DNA of 64,000 nt, taken from NCBI RefSeq assembly GCF_009731465.1, contig NZ_AP021887.1, forward strand, positions 1,296,001 through 1,360,000, written 5' to 3'. Each line of letters starts with the position of its first letter. Within the stretch, counting starts at the first letter, position 1. Origin of the DNA: Streptococcus sp. 116-D4. GTDB taxonomy: Bacteria > Bacillota > Bacilli > Lactobacillales > Streptococcaceae. Positions 26,511-35,805 of this stretch are shown piece by piece. The notes under the pieces are model-generated. The model worked only from the letters and a program-made list of their open reading frames with translations, had not been told where the DNA came from and ran no database searches. The position numbers and the translations under genes were made by a program.

Positions 26511-29500
26511 TTTCTTGCGAGAAAGAAGTCCAAATCCGCTAAGGGCTCCAAGAAGTCCAAGCGCTGCTAGGCCTGCATGGGCTTCTGTACCTGTATTAGG
26601 CAATTCCTTCGCTTCTTCTTTCTTAGCTGGAGTGCTATCAGATGCTTGTACTGAATTGTCCGCAACAGTTACTTTAACTGGAACTTCATCCATAGATCCA
26701 TCTGGGTAAGTTACCACAACTGTTGCGTCTTTGACACCTGGTGTTGTTGTATCAACTGGTGTCTTGTATTCAAACTTAGTTCCATCTGGTAGGTCTCCTA
26801 CGTTTCCGATTGAATCTTTAGCGTTTGGAGTTTCACCTTTGTTCACTGTTTGATCTTTAGCTACTGGTGTGTTCTTGTCCGCATCTGTGCTTGGATCTTT
26901 AACAGTTACTTTAACTGGAACTTCATCTTTAGAACCATCTGGGTAAGTTACCACAACTGTAGCATCTTTGTCACCTGGTGTTGTTGTATCAACTGGTGTC
27001 TTGTACTCAAACTTAGTTCCATTTGGTAGGTCTCCTACGTTTCCGATTGAATCTTTAGCGTTTGGAGTTTCACCTTTGTTCACTGTTTGATCTTTAGCTA
27101 CTGGTGTGTTCTTATCCGCATCTGTGCTTGGTGTTGAAGGCGCTGGCATGTTTGGTGTTGAAGGCGCTGGCATATTTGGAGTTACTACCTTAACGGTTAC
27201 TGGAACTTCATCTTTAGAACCGTCTGGGTAAGTTACTACAACTGTTGCGTCTTTGTCACCTGGTGTTGTTGTATCAACTGGTATCTTGTATTCGAACTTA
27301 GTTCCGTCTGGAAGGTCTCCTACGTTTCCGATTGATTTCTTAGGATCTGGAGTTTCACCAACATTAACAGTTTGTTCTTTAGGTGTTGGTGTGTTCTTAT
27401 CTGCATCAGTACGTGGATCTGTAACAGTTACTTTAACTGGAACTTCATCTTTAGATCCATCTGGGTAAGTTACTACAACTGTTGCGTCTTTGTCACCTGG
27501 TGTTGTTGTATCAACTGGTGTCTTGTATTCGAACTTAGTTCCGTCTGGAAGGTCTCCTACGTTTCCGATTGATTTCTTAGGATCTGGAGTTTCACCAACA
27601 TTAACAGTTTGTTCTTTAGGTGTTGGTGTGTTCTTATCTGCATCAGTACGTGGATCTGTAACAGTTACCTTAACCGGAACTTCATCTTTAGATCCATCTG
27701 GGTAAGTTACTACAACTGTTGCGTCTTTGTCACCTGGTGTTGTTGTATCAACTGGTGTCTTGAATTCGAACTTAGTTCCTTCTGGAAGATCTCCAACGTT
27801 TCCGATTGATTTCTTAGGATCTGGAGTTTCACCAACATTAACAGTTTGTTCTTTAGGTGTTGGTGTGTTCTTATCTGCATCAGTACGTGGATCTGTAACA
27901 GTTACTTTAACTGGAACTTCATCTTTAGATCCATCTGGGTAAGTTACTACAACTGTTGCGTCTTTGTCACCTGGTGTTTTTGTATCAACTGGTGTCTTGT
28001 ATTCGAACTTAGTTCCGTCTGGAAGATCACCTACGTTACCAATTGATTTCTTAGGATCTGGAGTTTCACCAACGTTAACCGTTTGATCTTTAGGAGTTGG
28101 CTCGTTCTTATCTGCTTGAGTTGGGTTTTCTACTACCTTAACAGTTACTGGAACTTCATCCTTAGAACCATCTGGGTAAGTTACAACAACTGTTGTTTTC
28201 TTATCGCCTGGTGTTTTAGTGTCTACTGGAGTCTTGTATTCGAACTTAGTTCCGTCTGGAAGATCACCTACGTTACCAATTGATTTCTTAGGATCTGGAG
28301 TTTCACCAACGTTAACCGTTTGATCTTTAGGAGTTGGCTCGTTCTTATCTGCTTGAGTTGGGTTTTCTACTACCTTAACAGTTACTGGAACTTCATCCTT
28401 AGAACCATCTGGGTAAGTTACAACAACTGTTGTTTTCTTATCGCCTGGTGTTTTAGTGTCTACTGGAGTCTTGTATTCGAACTTAGTTCCGTCTGGAAGA
28501 TCACCTACGTTACCAATTGATTTCTTAGGATCTGGAGTTTCACCAACGTTAACCGTTTGATCTTTAGGTGTTGGCTCGTTCTTATCTGCTTGAGTTGGGT
28601 TTTCTACTACCTTAACAGTTACTGGAACTTCATCCTTAGAACCATCTGGGTAAGTTACAACAACTGTTGTTTTCTTATCGCCTGGTGTTTTAGTGTCTAC
28701 TGGAGTCTTGTATTCGAACTTAGTTCCGTCTGGAAGATCACCTACGTTTCCGATTGATTTCTTAGGATCTGGAGTTTCACCAACATTAACAGTTTGTTCT
28801 TTAGGTGTTGGTGTGTTCTTATCTGCATCAGTACGTGGATCTGTAACAGTTACTTTAACTGGAACTTCATCTTTAGATCCATCTGGGTAAGTTACTACAA
28901 CTGTTGCGTCTTTGTCACCTGGTGTTGTTGTATCAACTGGTGTCTTGTATTCGAACTTAGTTCCGTCTGGAAGATCTCCTACGTTTCCGATTGATTTCTT
29001 AGGATCTGGAGTTTCACCAACATTAACAGTTTGTTCTTTAGGTGTTGGTGTGTTCTTATCTGCATCAGTACGTGGATCTGTAACAGTTACTTTAACTGGA
29101 ACTTCATCTTTAGATCCATCTGGGTAAGTTACTACAACTGTTGCGTCTTTGTCACCTGGTGTTTTTGTATCAACTGGTGTCTTGTATTCGAACTTAGTTC
29201 CGTCTGGAAGATCTCCTACGTTTCCGATTGATTTCTTAGGATCTGGAGTTTCACCAACATTAACAGTTTGTTCTTTAGGTGTTGGTGTGTTCTTATCTGC
29301 ATCAGTACGTGGATCTGTAACAGTTACTTTAACTGGAACTTCATCTTTAGATCCATCTGGGTAAGTTACTACAACTGTTGCGTCTTTGTCACCTGGTGTT
29401 TTTGTATCAACTGGTGTCTTGTATTCGAACTTAGTTCCGTCTGGAAGATCTCCTACGTTTCCGATTGATTTCTTAGGATCTGGAGTTTCACCAACATTAA

Positions 29501-32500
29501 CAGTTTGTTCTTTAGGTGTTGGTGTGTTCTTATCTGCATCAGTACGTGGATCTGTAACAGTTACCTTAACTGGAACTTCATCTTTAGAACCGTCTGGGTA
29601 AGTTACTACAACTGTTGCATCTTTGTCACCTGGTGTTTTTGTATCAACTGGTGTCTTGTATTCGAACTTAGTTCCGTCTGGAAGGTCTCCTACGTTTCCG
29701 ATTGATTTCTTAGGATCTGGAGTTTCACCAACATTAACAGTTTGTTCTTTAGGTGTTGGTGTGTTCTTATCTGCATCAGTACGTGGATCTGTAACAGTTA
29801 CCTTAACTGGAACTTCATCTTTAGATCCATCTGGGTAAGTTACTACAACTGTTGCGTCTTTGTCACCTGGTGTTTTTGTATCAACTGGTGTCTTGTATTC
29901 GAACTTAGTTCCGTCTGGAAGATCTCCTACGTTTCCGATTGATTTCTTAGGATCTGGAGTTTCACCAACATTAACAGATTGTTCCTTAGGTGTTGGTGTG
30001 TACTTGTCCTTATCTTCTTTTGTAACTGTAAATGTAAATGTTTCAGTTACAGGATTTCCGTCAGCACCTTTAACAGGATTTCCATCCTTACCTAGAACTG
30101 TAACAGTTACTTCTGATACACCTTCAGTTGTTGGTGTTCCAGTAATTTGTTTTGTTGCTGGGTCGTAAGAAACACCATCAGGAAGTCCTTCAACCTTGAC
30201 AGAACCATCTGTAGGAACTTTCTCTACTGTGACAGTAACTGGTGTGATTTCTTTTCCAACTACGCCTGTTTGATCATCAATTGGAGTGATTTTTGAAGCG
30301 ATTGAGTTTGGATCTTTAGTGTTTGTACCATCTGTTGTTTCGTCAGTATCGTTCACACCGTCGTTATCATCATCTTCGTCAGTCACGTCTGGGATCTTAT
30401 CACCATCAGTATCCAACTTAAATTTAGCTGTCACTGAATCAGTTGATTTATCACTGTATGTTACTGTGACAGGCACGTCAACTTCTTCAATTGTTGTTCC
30501 TGGTTTAGCTGCAGTAGTGATTGCACCTGTACTTGGATCAATTGTTACAGTATAGCCTTCTGGAGCCATAAAGTCAGATGGGATACTATATGTAGCACCT
30601 TCTGGAGCTTTAGTTGCTGCATTATCTTTACCTTTGAATGTAGGCGTTACTGTTGCAGGTGTTCCTGGTGTTACAAGTGTATCTGCATATTCTGGAGTGT
30701 ATTTGTCTGTTTCTTCCGCAGGAACAGCTGTAAATGAATCAAGCGCCAAAGCTGACTGAAGGTTATCTGTCTTCTCACCTTGAAGGAATACAGCTGATGT
30801 ATAAATAGCATCCTTATCAAGATCTGCTGGTACTGTTAACGGTACTGAGCCAGCAGTTCCTTCTCCTGTTGACGTTACAGTTGTCGCTTCACCGATTGGT
30901 TTACCATCTTTGAACCAACGGATTTGGTATTCGCGATTTGGCAAAAGTCCACCAGTCGTACTTTCAGCAGTGTTTCCTGGTTTTGCAAAGTTATTAGCGT
31001 TATCGTAAACCAAAACATCGTGCATTGGTTGAGGTGCGATGAGGGCAAAGTTGGTATTTGAAATATTTGCTGCCGCAAGTGATGAAGGTCCTACTGGAAG
31101 AAGACCATCTGACGTACCTTCAAACATATTTGATTGGTAGTTGTTGCTCCAAATAGCATAGTTATCGACAAGAACAGTGGTATAAACATAATCCGTATTG
31201 ATGTGACGGTGTTTTTGCCCAATAGTACCGTTCCACTTCATCAAATGGCTATTGTCTACATCTTCGTCTTTTACGAGCGTTCCGAATTCTTCATCAGAAA
31301 CTTTGTGTGAAATTTTAAGACCGCTATTAGCCTGAGTAGCGCTTACACCGTAAAGACCACGGAATGGAATACGGTAGTTGCCGTCTTTATCCACAGTCGT
31401 CACAACAGTTTCAGCAATATGTGAGCCTTTACCATGTTCGGCTTCATATTCTCTGATGATTTTAGCTTGAGCAGCTTTAAAATCATCTAGTCCATATTTT
31501 TCGTTTTTGTGTTCTTTTTTCCATTGATCTAAACGACGTGTCACTTCATCGTTAAGGTATGAAGCTGCTACTTTTACGTTAGTCGCATTGATATCGTAGC
31601 TATCTTTTTTGTACATACGTGCATCAGAACCGCTAGGGTCGCGAACGTCATACCAAACGCTTCCTCGGATTGTACCATAGTCACCCTTACGTGAGAATTG
31701 ACCGTCTGCTAAATCACCAATTTCACGTTCTGCTTCTGGTTTCAAAAGGTAATCTTCTGCATTTGGTTTTTCTTGAAGAACTACTTGACCATTCACAATA
31801 CGGTTGATACCAGCTGTGAAATCCCAAGATTCATTTGTACGACTAAGACGTCCGTGGAAACCTGTACGTTGGTCACCTGATTTGATGACATTGTATTTTT
31901 TTGGATCTGGATTTTCAACCCAAGTACGGATTGCAAAGTTAGGATCACCTGCAAGTTGAAACTCACCTGTAGCTCCTAAACGGTTTGCTACTGGTTTAGA
32001 TAAGTCAAATACATAAGTTCCATCTTCTTCACTTGTTGTTTTGTAAACTGGAGAAACAAAACCTTTACCAGTAACATACTGAAGGTACACATTCACTCCA
32101 CCAAGACGTTTTGCATCTTCTTGGTCATCGTTACTGATTGTACCATTACGGTAGAGCCAAGCTGTTCCTTGATAAGTTTGCTTTTCACCCTTCACACCCG
32201 GGCTGTAGATTGCATTCTTTTGAGCAGCATCTTGAAGTTCAGAATCAAAAGCACGTGTGCTGACGGCATTTTCTGGATCAAGAGCAGCGGCACGGGCACG
32301 ACGTGGACGTGCAGGAGTTTCAGATGCAGAAGCTGCTTTTGCCTTTACTTTAACTGTTTGAGAAGCTGCAAATGTTGCGCTTGACCCATCTTTAAATGTG
32401 ACAACTGCTGATCCGTCTTTGCTGACTTTAACATCAGTCGCTGTCGGATTTACACCTTTAATTGCTTCTGTAACATTTGAAATTTCTTCAGCAGTTAAGG

Positions 32501-32942
32501 CTGATGCATCCGCTACTGTTGTCAAGCTTGGTGCTACAACAGAATCTGATTCTTTTGTAGTCGCTGCCACTGGTGTAGCATCAGGCTCTGTAGCTTTCTC
32601 TTCAGCTTTAGCTTCTTCTGTAGCTGGTGCAGCTGGCGCAGGGGCTGGTTTCGCATTAGCTTCTGTAGGTGTTTGAGCTTCTGCAGCAGGTGCTGCATAG
32701 GTTACCTTTTCTTCACCTGCAGTCGCCTTAGTGGTTTCCGCAGTAGGACCTGCATCTTGCTTAGTGGGTTCCGTAGTAGAACCTGCTTCTGGCTCAGTTT
32801 CTACCTTTGCGTCTGCTTTAACTGATGGAGCGACTAGTGCTGCCCCAACCGCAAAAACAAGCGAACAACCGAAAAGGAAATGTTTCCCTTTTTTAATCAT
32901 ACGCCAATTTTTTTGCTCTGCATTTTTACGATTAAAATACAT
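26499..32942 (-). CDS. LPXTG-anchored surface adhesin with 14 Rib/alpha-like repeats
   Basis: This 2147-residue wall-anchored protein has a long YSIRK-like signal (WRMIKKGKHFLFGCSLVF, cleavage near VKADA) and a Thr/Ala/Glu/Pro-rich region (about 45-145). A predicted adhesive head (about 240-800) contains an SdrD-B/carboxypeptidase-like stretch GGVNVYLQY...EDGTYVFDL. An acidic calcium-binding type repeat DTDGDKIPDVTDEDDDNDG lies near 845-865, and an Ig-like He_PIG segment (GLPDGVSYDPATKQITGTP) follows. Fourteen 79-residue Rib/alpha repeats (about 977-2100; hallmarks SIGNVGDLPDGT and TYPDGSKDEVPV) lead to LPNTG (2114), a hydrophobic helix and RKKKED. Its ligand is unknown. An IS remnant borders its 3' end and a possible one lies upstream. 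Confidence 0.93.
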   Translation of the reverse strand: MYFNRKNAEQKNWRMIKKGKHFLFGCSLVFAVGAALVAPSVKADAKVETEPEAGSTTEPTKQDAGPTAETTKATAGEEKVTYAAPAAEAQTPTEANAKPAPAPAAPATEEAKAEEKATEPDATPVAATTKESDSVVAPSLTTVADASALTAEEISNVTEAIKGVNPTATDVKVSKDGSAVVTFKDGSSATFAASQTVKVKAKAASASETPARPRRARAAALDPENAVSTRAFDSELQDAAQKNAIYSPGVKGEKQTYQGTAWLYRNGTISNDDQEDAKRLGGVNVYLQYVTGKGFVSPVYKTTSEEDGTYVFDLSKPVANRLGATGEFQLAGDPNFAIRTWVENPDPKKYNVIKSGDQRTGFHGRLSRTNESWDFTAGINRIVNGQVVLQEKPNAEDYLLKPEAEREIGDLADGQFSRKGDYGTIRGSVWYDVRDPSGSDARMYKKDSYDINATNVKVAASYLNDEVTRRLDQWKKEHKNEKYGLDDFKAAQAKIIREYEAEHGKGSHIAETVVTTVDKDGNYRIPFRGLYGVSATQANSGLKISHKVSDEEFGTLVKDEDVDNSHLMKWNGTIGQKHRHINTDYVYTTVLVDNYAIWSNNYQSNMFEGTSDGLLPVGPSSLAAANISNTNFALIAPQPMHDVLVYDNANNFAKPGNTAESTTGGLLPNREYQIRWFKDGKPIGEATTVTSTGEGTAGSVPLTVPADLDKDAIYTSAVFLQGEKTDNLQSALALDSFTAVPAEETDKYTPEYADTLVTPGTPATVTPTFKGKDNAATKAPEGATYSIPSDFMAPEGYTVTIDPSTGAITTAAKPGTTIEEVDVPVTVTYSDKSTDSVTAKFKLDTDGDKIPDVTDEDDDNDGVNDTDETTDGTNTKDPNSIASKITPIDDQTGVVGKEITPVTVTVEKVPTDGSVKVEGLPDGVSYDPATKQITGTPTTEGVSEVTVTVLGKDGNPVKGADGNPVTETFTFTVTKEDKDKYTPTPKEQSVNVGETPDPKKSIGNVGDLPDGTKFEYKTPVDTKTPGDKDATVVVTYPDGSKDEVPVKVTVTDPRTDADKNTPTPKEQTVNVGETPDPKKSIGNVGDLPDGTKFEYKTPVDTKTPGDKDATVVVTYPDGSKDEVPVKVTVTDPRTDADKNTPTPKEQTVNVGETPDPKKSIGNVGDLPDGTKFEYKTPVDTKTPGDKDATVVVTYPDGSKDEVPVKVTVTDPRTDADKNTPTPKEQTVNVGETPDPKKSIGNVGDLPDGTKFEYKTPVDTKTPGDKDATVVVTYPDGSKDEVPVKVTVTDPRTDADKNTPTPKEQTVNVGETPDPKKSIGNVGDLPDGTKFEYKTPVDTTTPGDKDATVVVTYPDGSKDEVPVKVTVTDPRTDADKNTPTPKEQTVNVGETPDPKKSIGNVGDLPDGTKFEYKTPVDTKTPGDKKTTVVVTYPDGSKDEVPVTVKVVENPTQADKNEPTPKDQTVNVGETPDPKKSIGNVGDLPDGTKFEYKTPVDTKTPGDKKTTVVVTYPDGSKDEVPVTVKVVENPTQADKNEPTPKDQTVNVGETPDPKKSIGNVGDLPDGTKFEYKTPVDTKTPGDKKTTVVVTYPDGSKDEVPVTVKVVENPTQADKNEPTPKDQTVNVGETPDPKKSIGNVGDLPDGTKFEYKTPVDTKTPGDKDATVVVTYPDGSKDEVPVKVTVTDPRTDADKNTPTPKEQTVNVGETPDPKKSIGNVGDLPEGTKFEFKTPVDTTTPGDKDATVVVTYPDGSKDEVPVKVTVTDPRTDADKNTPTPKEQTVNVGETPDPKKSIGNVGDLPDGTKFEYKTPVDTTTPGDKDATVVVTYPDGSKDEVPVKVTVTDPRTDADKNTPTPKEQTVNVGETPDPKKSIGNVGDLPDGTKFEYKIPVDTTTPGDKDATVVVTYPDGSKDEVPVTVKVVTPNMPAPSTPNMPAPSTPSTDADKNTPVAKDQTVNKGETPNAKDSIGNVGDLPNGTKFEYKTPVDTTTPGDKDATVVVTYPDGSKDEVPVKVTVKDPSTDADKNTPVAKDQTVNKGETPNAKDSIGNVGDLPDGTKFEYKTPVDTTTPGVKDATVVVTYPDGSMDEVPVKVTVADNSVQASDSTPAKKEEAKELPNTGTEAHAGLAALGLLGALSGFGLLSRKKKED
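26640..30010 (-). repeat. Tandem 237-bp coding repeats of the adhesin
   Basis: Twelve units with exact 237-bp spacing (the CACCTGGTGTT landmark recurs at 27258, 27495 and so on to 29865) plus two more diverged units at the 3' end, which follow a short PNMPAPST spacer. Units 6-8 (about 28100-28790) share a variant (KKTT, ENPTQADKN, EPTPKDQ) different from the others. Near-identity between units marks recent duplication or gene conversion. Confidence 0.95.
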
Positions 32943-32995
32943 GTTATGATCTCCTTTTAGTATTTATTAGCATTTTATATGCTACATACGCCTTC

Positions 32996-33024
32996 AGTAT
33001 AAAATATTTATTTGAAAATGTCAA
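32996..33024 (-). promoter_or_regulatory. Promoter of the adhesin gene
   Basis: A consensus -35 TTGACA (33019-33024), 17-bp spacer and TATACT (32996-33001) on the minus strand, about 55 bp before the ATG. Confidence 0.85.
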
Positions 33025-33129
33025 GAATAAGGAATTAAAACATATGGAAAAATCGGAAATATCTTCTCAAAGTAACTTCCACTGGGCTGGTCAAAGTAGA
33101 AATTAGTCTAAAACAGATTTTTATGATGG

Positions 33130-33222
33130 AACTAAGTGTGAAACGTTTGAGTTAGAAATGAGGTCCACTATGGAAAAACATAAATATCCTTAGCTTTTAT
33201 CTACCCACTACAGTTGACACAG
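33130..33222. mobile_element. Possible insertion-sequence end remnant
   Basis: The part of the adhesin/CBS gap (32943-33253) beyond the adhesin promoter has no gene. The stretch ending CTACCCACTACAGTTGACAC looks like the non-coding end of a streptococcal insertion sequence. I cannot find a matching second end, so this is a low-confidence call. Confidence 0.3.
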
Positions 33223-33225
33223 AAC

Positions 33226-33248
33226 CAAAAAAGAAGCCTTTCGGCTTC
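33226..33248 (-). terminator. Terminator of the CBS/ACT gene
   Basis: The minus-strand hairpin GAAGCC-GAAA-GGCTTC is followed by TTTTTT. Confidence 0.85.
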
Positions 33249-33253
33249 TCTTC

Positions 33254-33910
33254 TTACAAAACTTTCGCTGACGTACGAGTAATGTCTTCGACTTGAATAT
33301 TTTCTGCCTCAAATTTTTCTTTCAAGGCTGGTAAATCAATTGATCCATCGATTTGCACTTCGATGATTACCTTACCATCTTTACGCGGAATATTGACTGT
33401 ATGGGAGATATTCAGATTTTCTTTTACTATTAAAGATACAATCTTTCCGAGTACACCCACTTCATCTTCTGTCACAAAGCGCACACGAATTCCTTCTTCC
33501 CCATAACCAGCAATTTCAAGAAAGGCTTGGAAAACATCACGGTCAGTAATAACTCCGTATACTTGATGATTATCTACTACAGGAAGAATACCAATCTTGT
33601 TTTTTAACATCAGATAAGTTGCATCCTCTAGACTCGCATAGCCTGAGACAGTGATAACATCGCGAATCATCACATCTTTTACTTTGGTCTTATTCAGAAG
33701 ATAATTCATCTCATAGATAGAAAGACTGGTTGCTTTGGATGGACTTGCTTGGGCAATGGTTCCCTCAGTTACCAAACCAACTAACTGATCATTTTCGATA
33801 ACAGGCAAGCGATGCAATCCTTGCTCTCTCATCAAATCTGCTGCATGTGATACTGTTGTATCCGGACTAATATACACTACCTTGCGGGTCATAAAATCTT
33901 TAACTGCCAT
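33254..33910 (-). CDS. CBS-pair and ACT domain protein (AcuB-like)
   Basis: This 218-residue cytoplasmic protein has two CBS domains (about 1-60, DFMTRKVVYISPDTTVSHAADLM; and about 75-135, VKDVMIRDVITVSGYASLEDA) followed by an ACT domain (about 140-215, VRFVTEDEVGVLGKIVSLI). CBS pairs bind adenine nucleotides and ACT domains bind amino acids, so a ligand-sensing role is likely. The family is often named after Bacillus AcuB, but no acetoin genes are near. It lies upstream of nothing co-directional and beside the branched-chain amino-acid transporter, which may hint at its ligand. Confidence 0.85.
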   Translation of the reverse strand: MAVKDFMTRKVVYISPDTTVSHAADLMREQGLHRLPVIENDQLVGLVTEGTIAQASPSKATSLSIYEMNYLLNKTKVKDVMIRDVITVSGYASLEDATYLMLKNKIGILPVVDNHQVYGVITDRDVFQAFLEIAGYGEEGIRVRFVTEDEVGVLGKIVSLIVKENLNISHTVNIPRKDGKVIIEVQIDGSIDLPALKEKFEAENIQVEDITRTSAKVL

Positions 33911-34016
33911 GAGACTTCTCCTTTTCTATTCTTGTCCCTATTATACAATCTTTTTGCAAATCTATCAAACGCTTACATTTCTTTTTCAAAATTCAGAAAA
34001 GTATGAATAAGCTAGC

Positions 34017-34040
34017 AAAAAGAGCTCTAAAGCCGAGCTC
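34017..34040 (-). terminator. Distal terminator of the liv operon
   Basis: The hairpin GAGCTC-GGCTTTA-GAGCTC on the minus strand is followed by TTTTT, about 290 bp beyond the livF stop, after the tandem repeat. Confidence 0.65.
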
Positions 34041-34106
34041 CCTGAATGAAGGCTAGATACGCTTCATTCGATTTTATTTCAATTATCAGAATCTAACCTT
34101 CCAGTG

Positions 34107-34329
34107 CAGATGATAATTGCTTCGCAATCTCTATCCACCGATTAAAAAGGTCCCCCGGACTATAATGAAGATTACTTCGTAATCTTCATTTGCAACCTAA
34201 ACTAGTCTCCCAGACTATGCGAAGATTGCTTACGCAATCTCTATCCACCGACTAAAAAAGTACCCCGGATTCTTAATGATGATTACTTCGCAATCTTCAT
34301 TTGCAACCTAAACTAGTCTCCCAGACTAG
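34107..34329. repeat. Two-copy 110-bp tandem repeat downstream of livF
   Basis: Two copies (about 34107-34218 and 34219-34329) share CAATCTCTATCCACCGA, then a C-rich CCCCGGA, an inverted element of the type GATTACTTCGTAATC, CTTCATTTGCAACCTAAACT and AGTCTCCCAGACTA. Each unit carries two or three hairpins; the last, ACTAGTCT-CCC-AGACTAGT, is perfect and starts one base past the livF stop. No gene is seen in this 420-bp gap. Confidence 0.8.
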
Positions 34330-34330
34330 T

Positions 34331-35041
34331 TTAGCCACCTAGATATGCTTTTCTGACTTCTTCTGATGAGGCGAGTTCTTTTCCTGTTCCTGATAGGACT
34401 ATTTTTCCTGTTTCCAGTACATATCCTCGGTCAGAGATTGCGAGTGCTTTATTGGCATTTTGTTCAATCAAGAGGACTGTCGTTCCTTGTTTCTGAATAT
34501 CTTGAATGATATCAAAGATCTCTTGAATAAAGATTGGGGCAAGTCCCATTGATGGTTCATCTAAGAGAAGAAGTTTTGGTGTTGACATAAGAGCGCGTCC
34601 CATGGCAAGCATTTGTTGTTCCCCCCCTGAAAGAGTGGCTGCATCTTGGTTCTTCCGTTCTTCAAGACGAGGAAAGCGTGAGAAAACTTTTTTCAAGTTA
34701 GCTTGATTTTCTTCACGATTTTTCTTTAAGAAAGCTCCCATTTCTAGATTTTCCAAGACGGTCAAGCCAGGGAAGACGTGGCGTCCTTCTGGTACTTGTG
34801 AAAGGCCACCTGCTACAATTTTCTGAGCCGGCATTTTTTGGATTTCTTGACCTAAAAATTCAATCTTTCCTGAACTCGGTCTAACCAAACCAGACAAGGT
34901 ACGGAGAATGGTTGTCTTACCTGCACCATTGGCACCGATAAGGGAAACTACTTCTCCTTCATTCACTTCAAAGCTTACATCACGAACTGCTTGGATCATA
35001 CCGTAATGCACAGAAAGATTATCAACTTTTAACATAGACAT
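34331..35041 (-). CDS. livF: Branched-chain amino-acid ABC transporter, ATP-binding protein LivF
   Basis: This 236-residue ATPase is one of the pair that drives branched-chain amino-acid uptake. Walker A GANGAGKTTILR, the signature LSGGEQQMLAMGRAL and Walker B LLLLDEPSMGLAP (the LivF-type SMGLAP) are clear. Its ATG shares a base with the livG stop (TAATG). It is the last gene of livJ-H-M-G-F. Confidence 0.94.
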   Translation of the reverse strand: MSMLKVDNLSVHYGMIQAVRDVSFEVNEGEVVSLIGANGAGKTTILRTLSGLVRPSSGKIEFLGQEIQKMPAQKIVAGGLSQVPEGRHVFPGLTVLENLEMGAFLKKNREENQANLKKVFSRFPRLEERKNQDAATLSGGEQQMLAMGRALMSTPKLLLLDEPSMGLAPIFIQEIFDIIQDIQKQGTTVLLIEQNANKALAISDRGYVLETGKIVLSGTGKELASSEEVRKAYLGG

Positions 35042-35805
35042 TAGGCTTCACCTCCTAGATAAGCTTCGATAACGCGTTTATTGGTCTTAATTTCGTCTGG
35101 AGTTCCCTGAGCAATCAAACGACCATATTCAAGTACGTAGATACGTTCTGTTACTTCCATGACCAGATTCATATCGTGTTCAATCAGCATGATCGTAATC
35201 TTAAATTCATCTTTGATACGACGAATTAACTCAGTCAATTCAGCTGTTTCCTGTGGGTTCATACCTGCTGCTGGTTCATCTAAGAAGAGAATTTTAGGTT
35301 CCGTAGCGAGGGCACGAACAATTTCCAAACGACGTTGTTGTCCGTAGGCAAGATTTTTAGCAAGCGTTTCTGCCTCACCATCTAAATCAAAGATTTTAAG
35401 CAATTCCAAAGCCTTAGCCTTTAATTCTTTTTCACTCTTGTAAAAAGCTGGTAAGCGCAAAAAACTAGCAAAAACATGTTGTTTGTGATGGTTGCCAAAA
35501 GCAATCAAAACATTGTCCAAAACTGTTAAATCTTTAAAGAGACGGATATTTTGGAATGTACGTCCAAGTCCCAAAGAAGCAATCTTATAAGGTGACTTCC
35601 CATTCAAAAGGTGACCATCTAGGGTTACTGTTCCCTCGCTTGGTTCATAAACACCGGTCAAAAGGTTGAAAAGAGTGGTTTTCCCAGCTCCGTTTGGACC
35701 AATTAGTCCAACCAGTTCCCCTTCGTTCAATTCAAGAGTCACATCTCCAACAGCTGTTAGACCGCCAAAATGTTTGGTTAACTGTTTTACTTCAAGTAAT
35801 GCCAT
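35041..35805 (-). CDS. livG: Branched-chain amino-acid ABC transporter, ATP-binding protein LivG
   Basis: This 254-residue ATPase has Walker A GPNGAGKTTLFNLLTG, the LivG-type LGRTFQNIRLF motif (about 80-90), the signature LAYGQQRRLEIVRAL and Walker B ILFLDEPAAGMNP. It overlaps livM and livF by one base on either side and works with LivF as a heterodimer. Confidence 0.95.
   Translation of the reverse strand: MALLEVKQLTKHFGGLTAVGDVTLELNEGELVGLIGPNGAGKTTLFNLLTGVYEPSEGTVTLDGHLLNGKSPYKIASLGLGRTFQNIRLFKDLTVLDNVLIAFGNHHKQHVFASFLRLPAFYKSEKELKAKALELLKIFDLDGEAETLAKNLAYGQQRRLEIVRALATEPKILFLDEPAAGMNPQETAELTELIRRIKDEFKITIMLIEHDMNLVMEVTERIYVLEYGRLIAQGTPDEIKTNKRVIEAYLGGEA

Noticed and set aside
26067..26570. 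Intact transposase gene
   Set aside because: Only the C-terminal part is present, with a frame change near 26400, and the frame then runs into the adhesin's antisense.
26640..30010. Long array of regular direct repeats, CRISPR-like at first sight
   Set aside because: The 237-bp units are contiguous, in frame and encode Rib/alpha repeats; there are no short repeats with unique spacers.
27253..30168. Series of plus-strand open frames across the adhesin
   Set aside because: They recur every 237 bp because they are antisense shadows of the repeat; none has its own ribosome site.
33130..33222. Complete insertion sequence upstream of the adhesin
   Set aside because: Only one IS-end-like stretch is seen, with no transposase frame and no matching inverted end.
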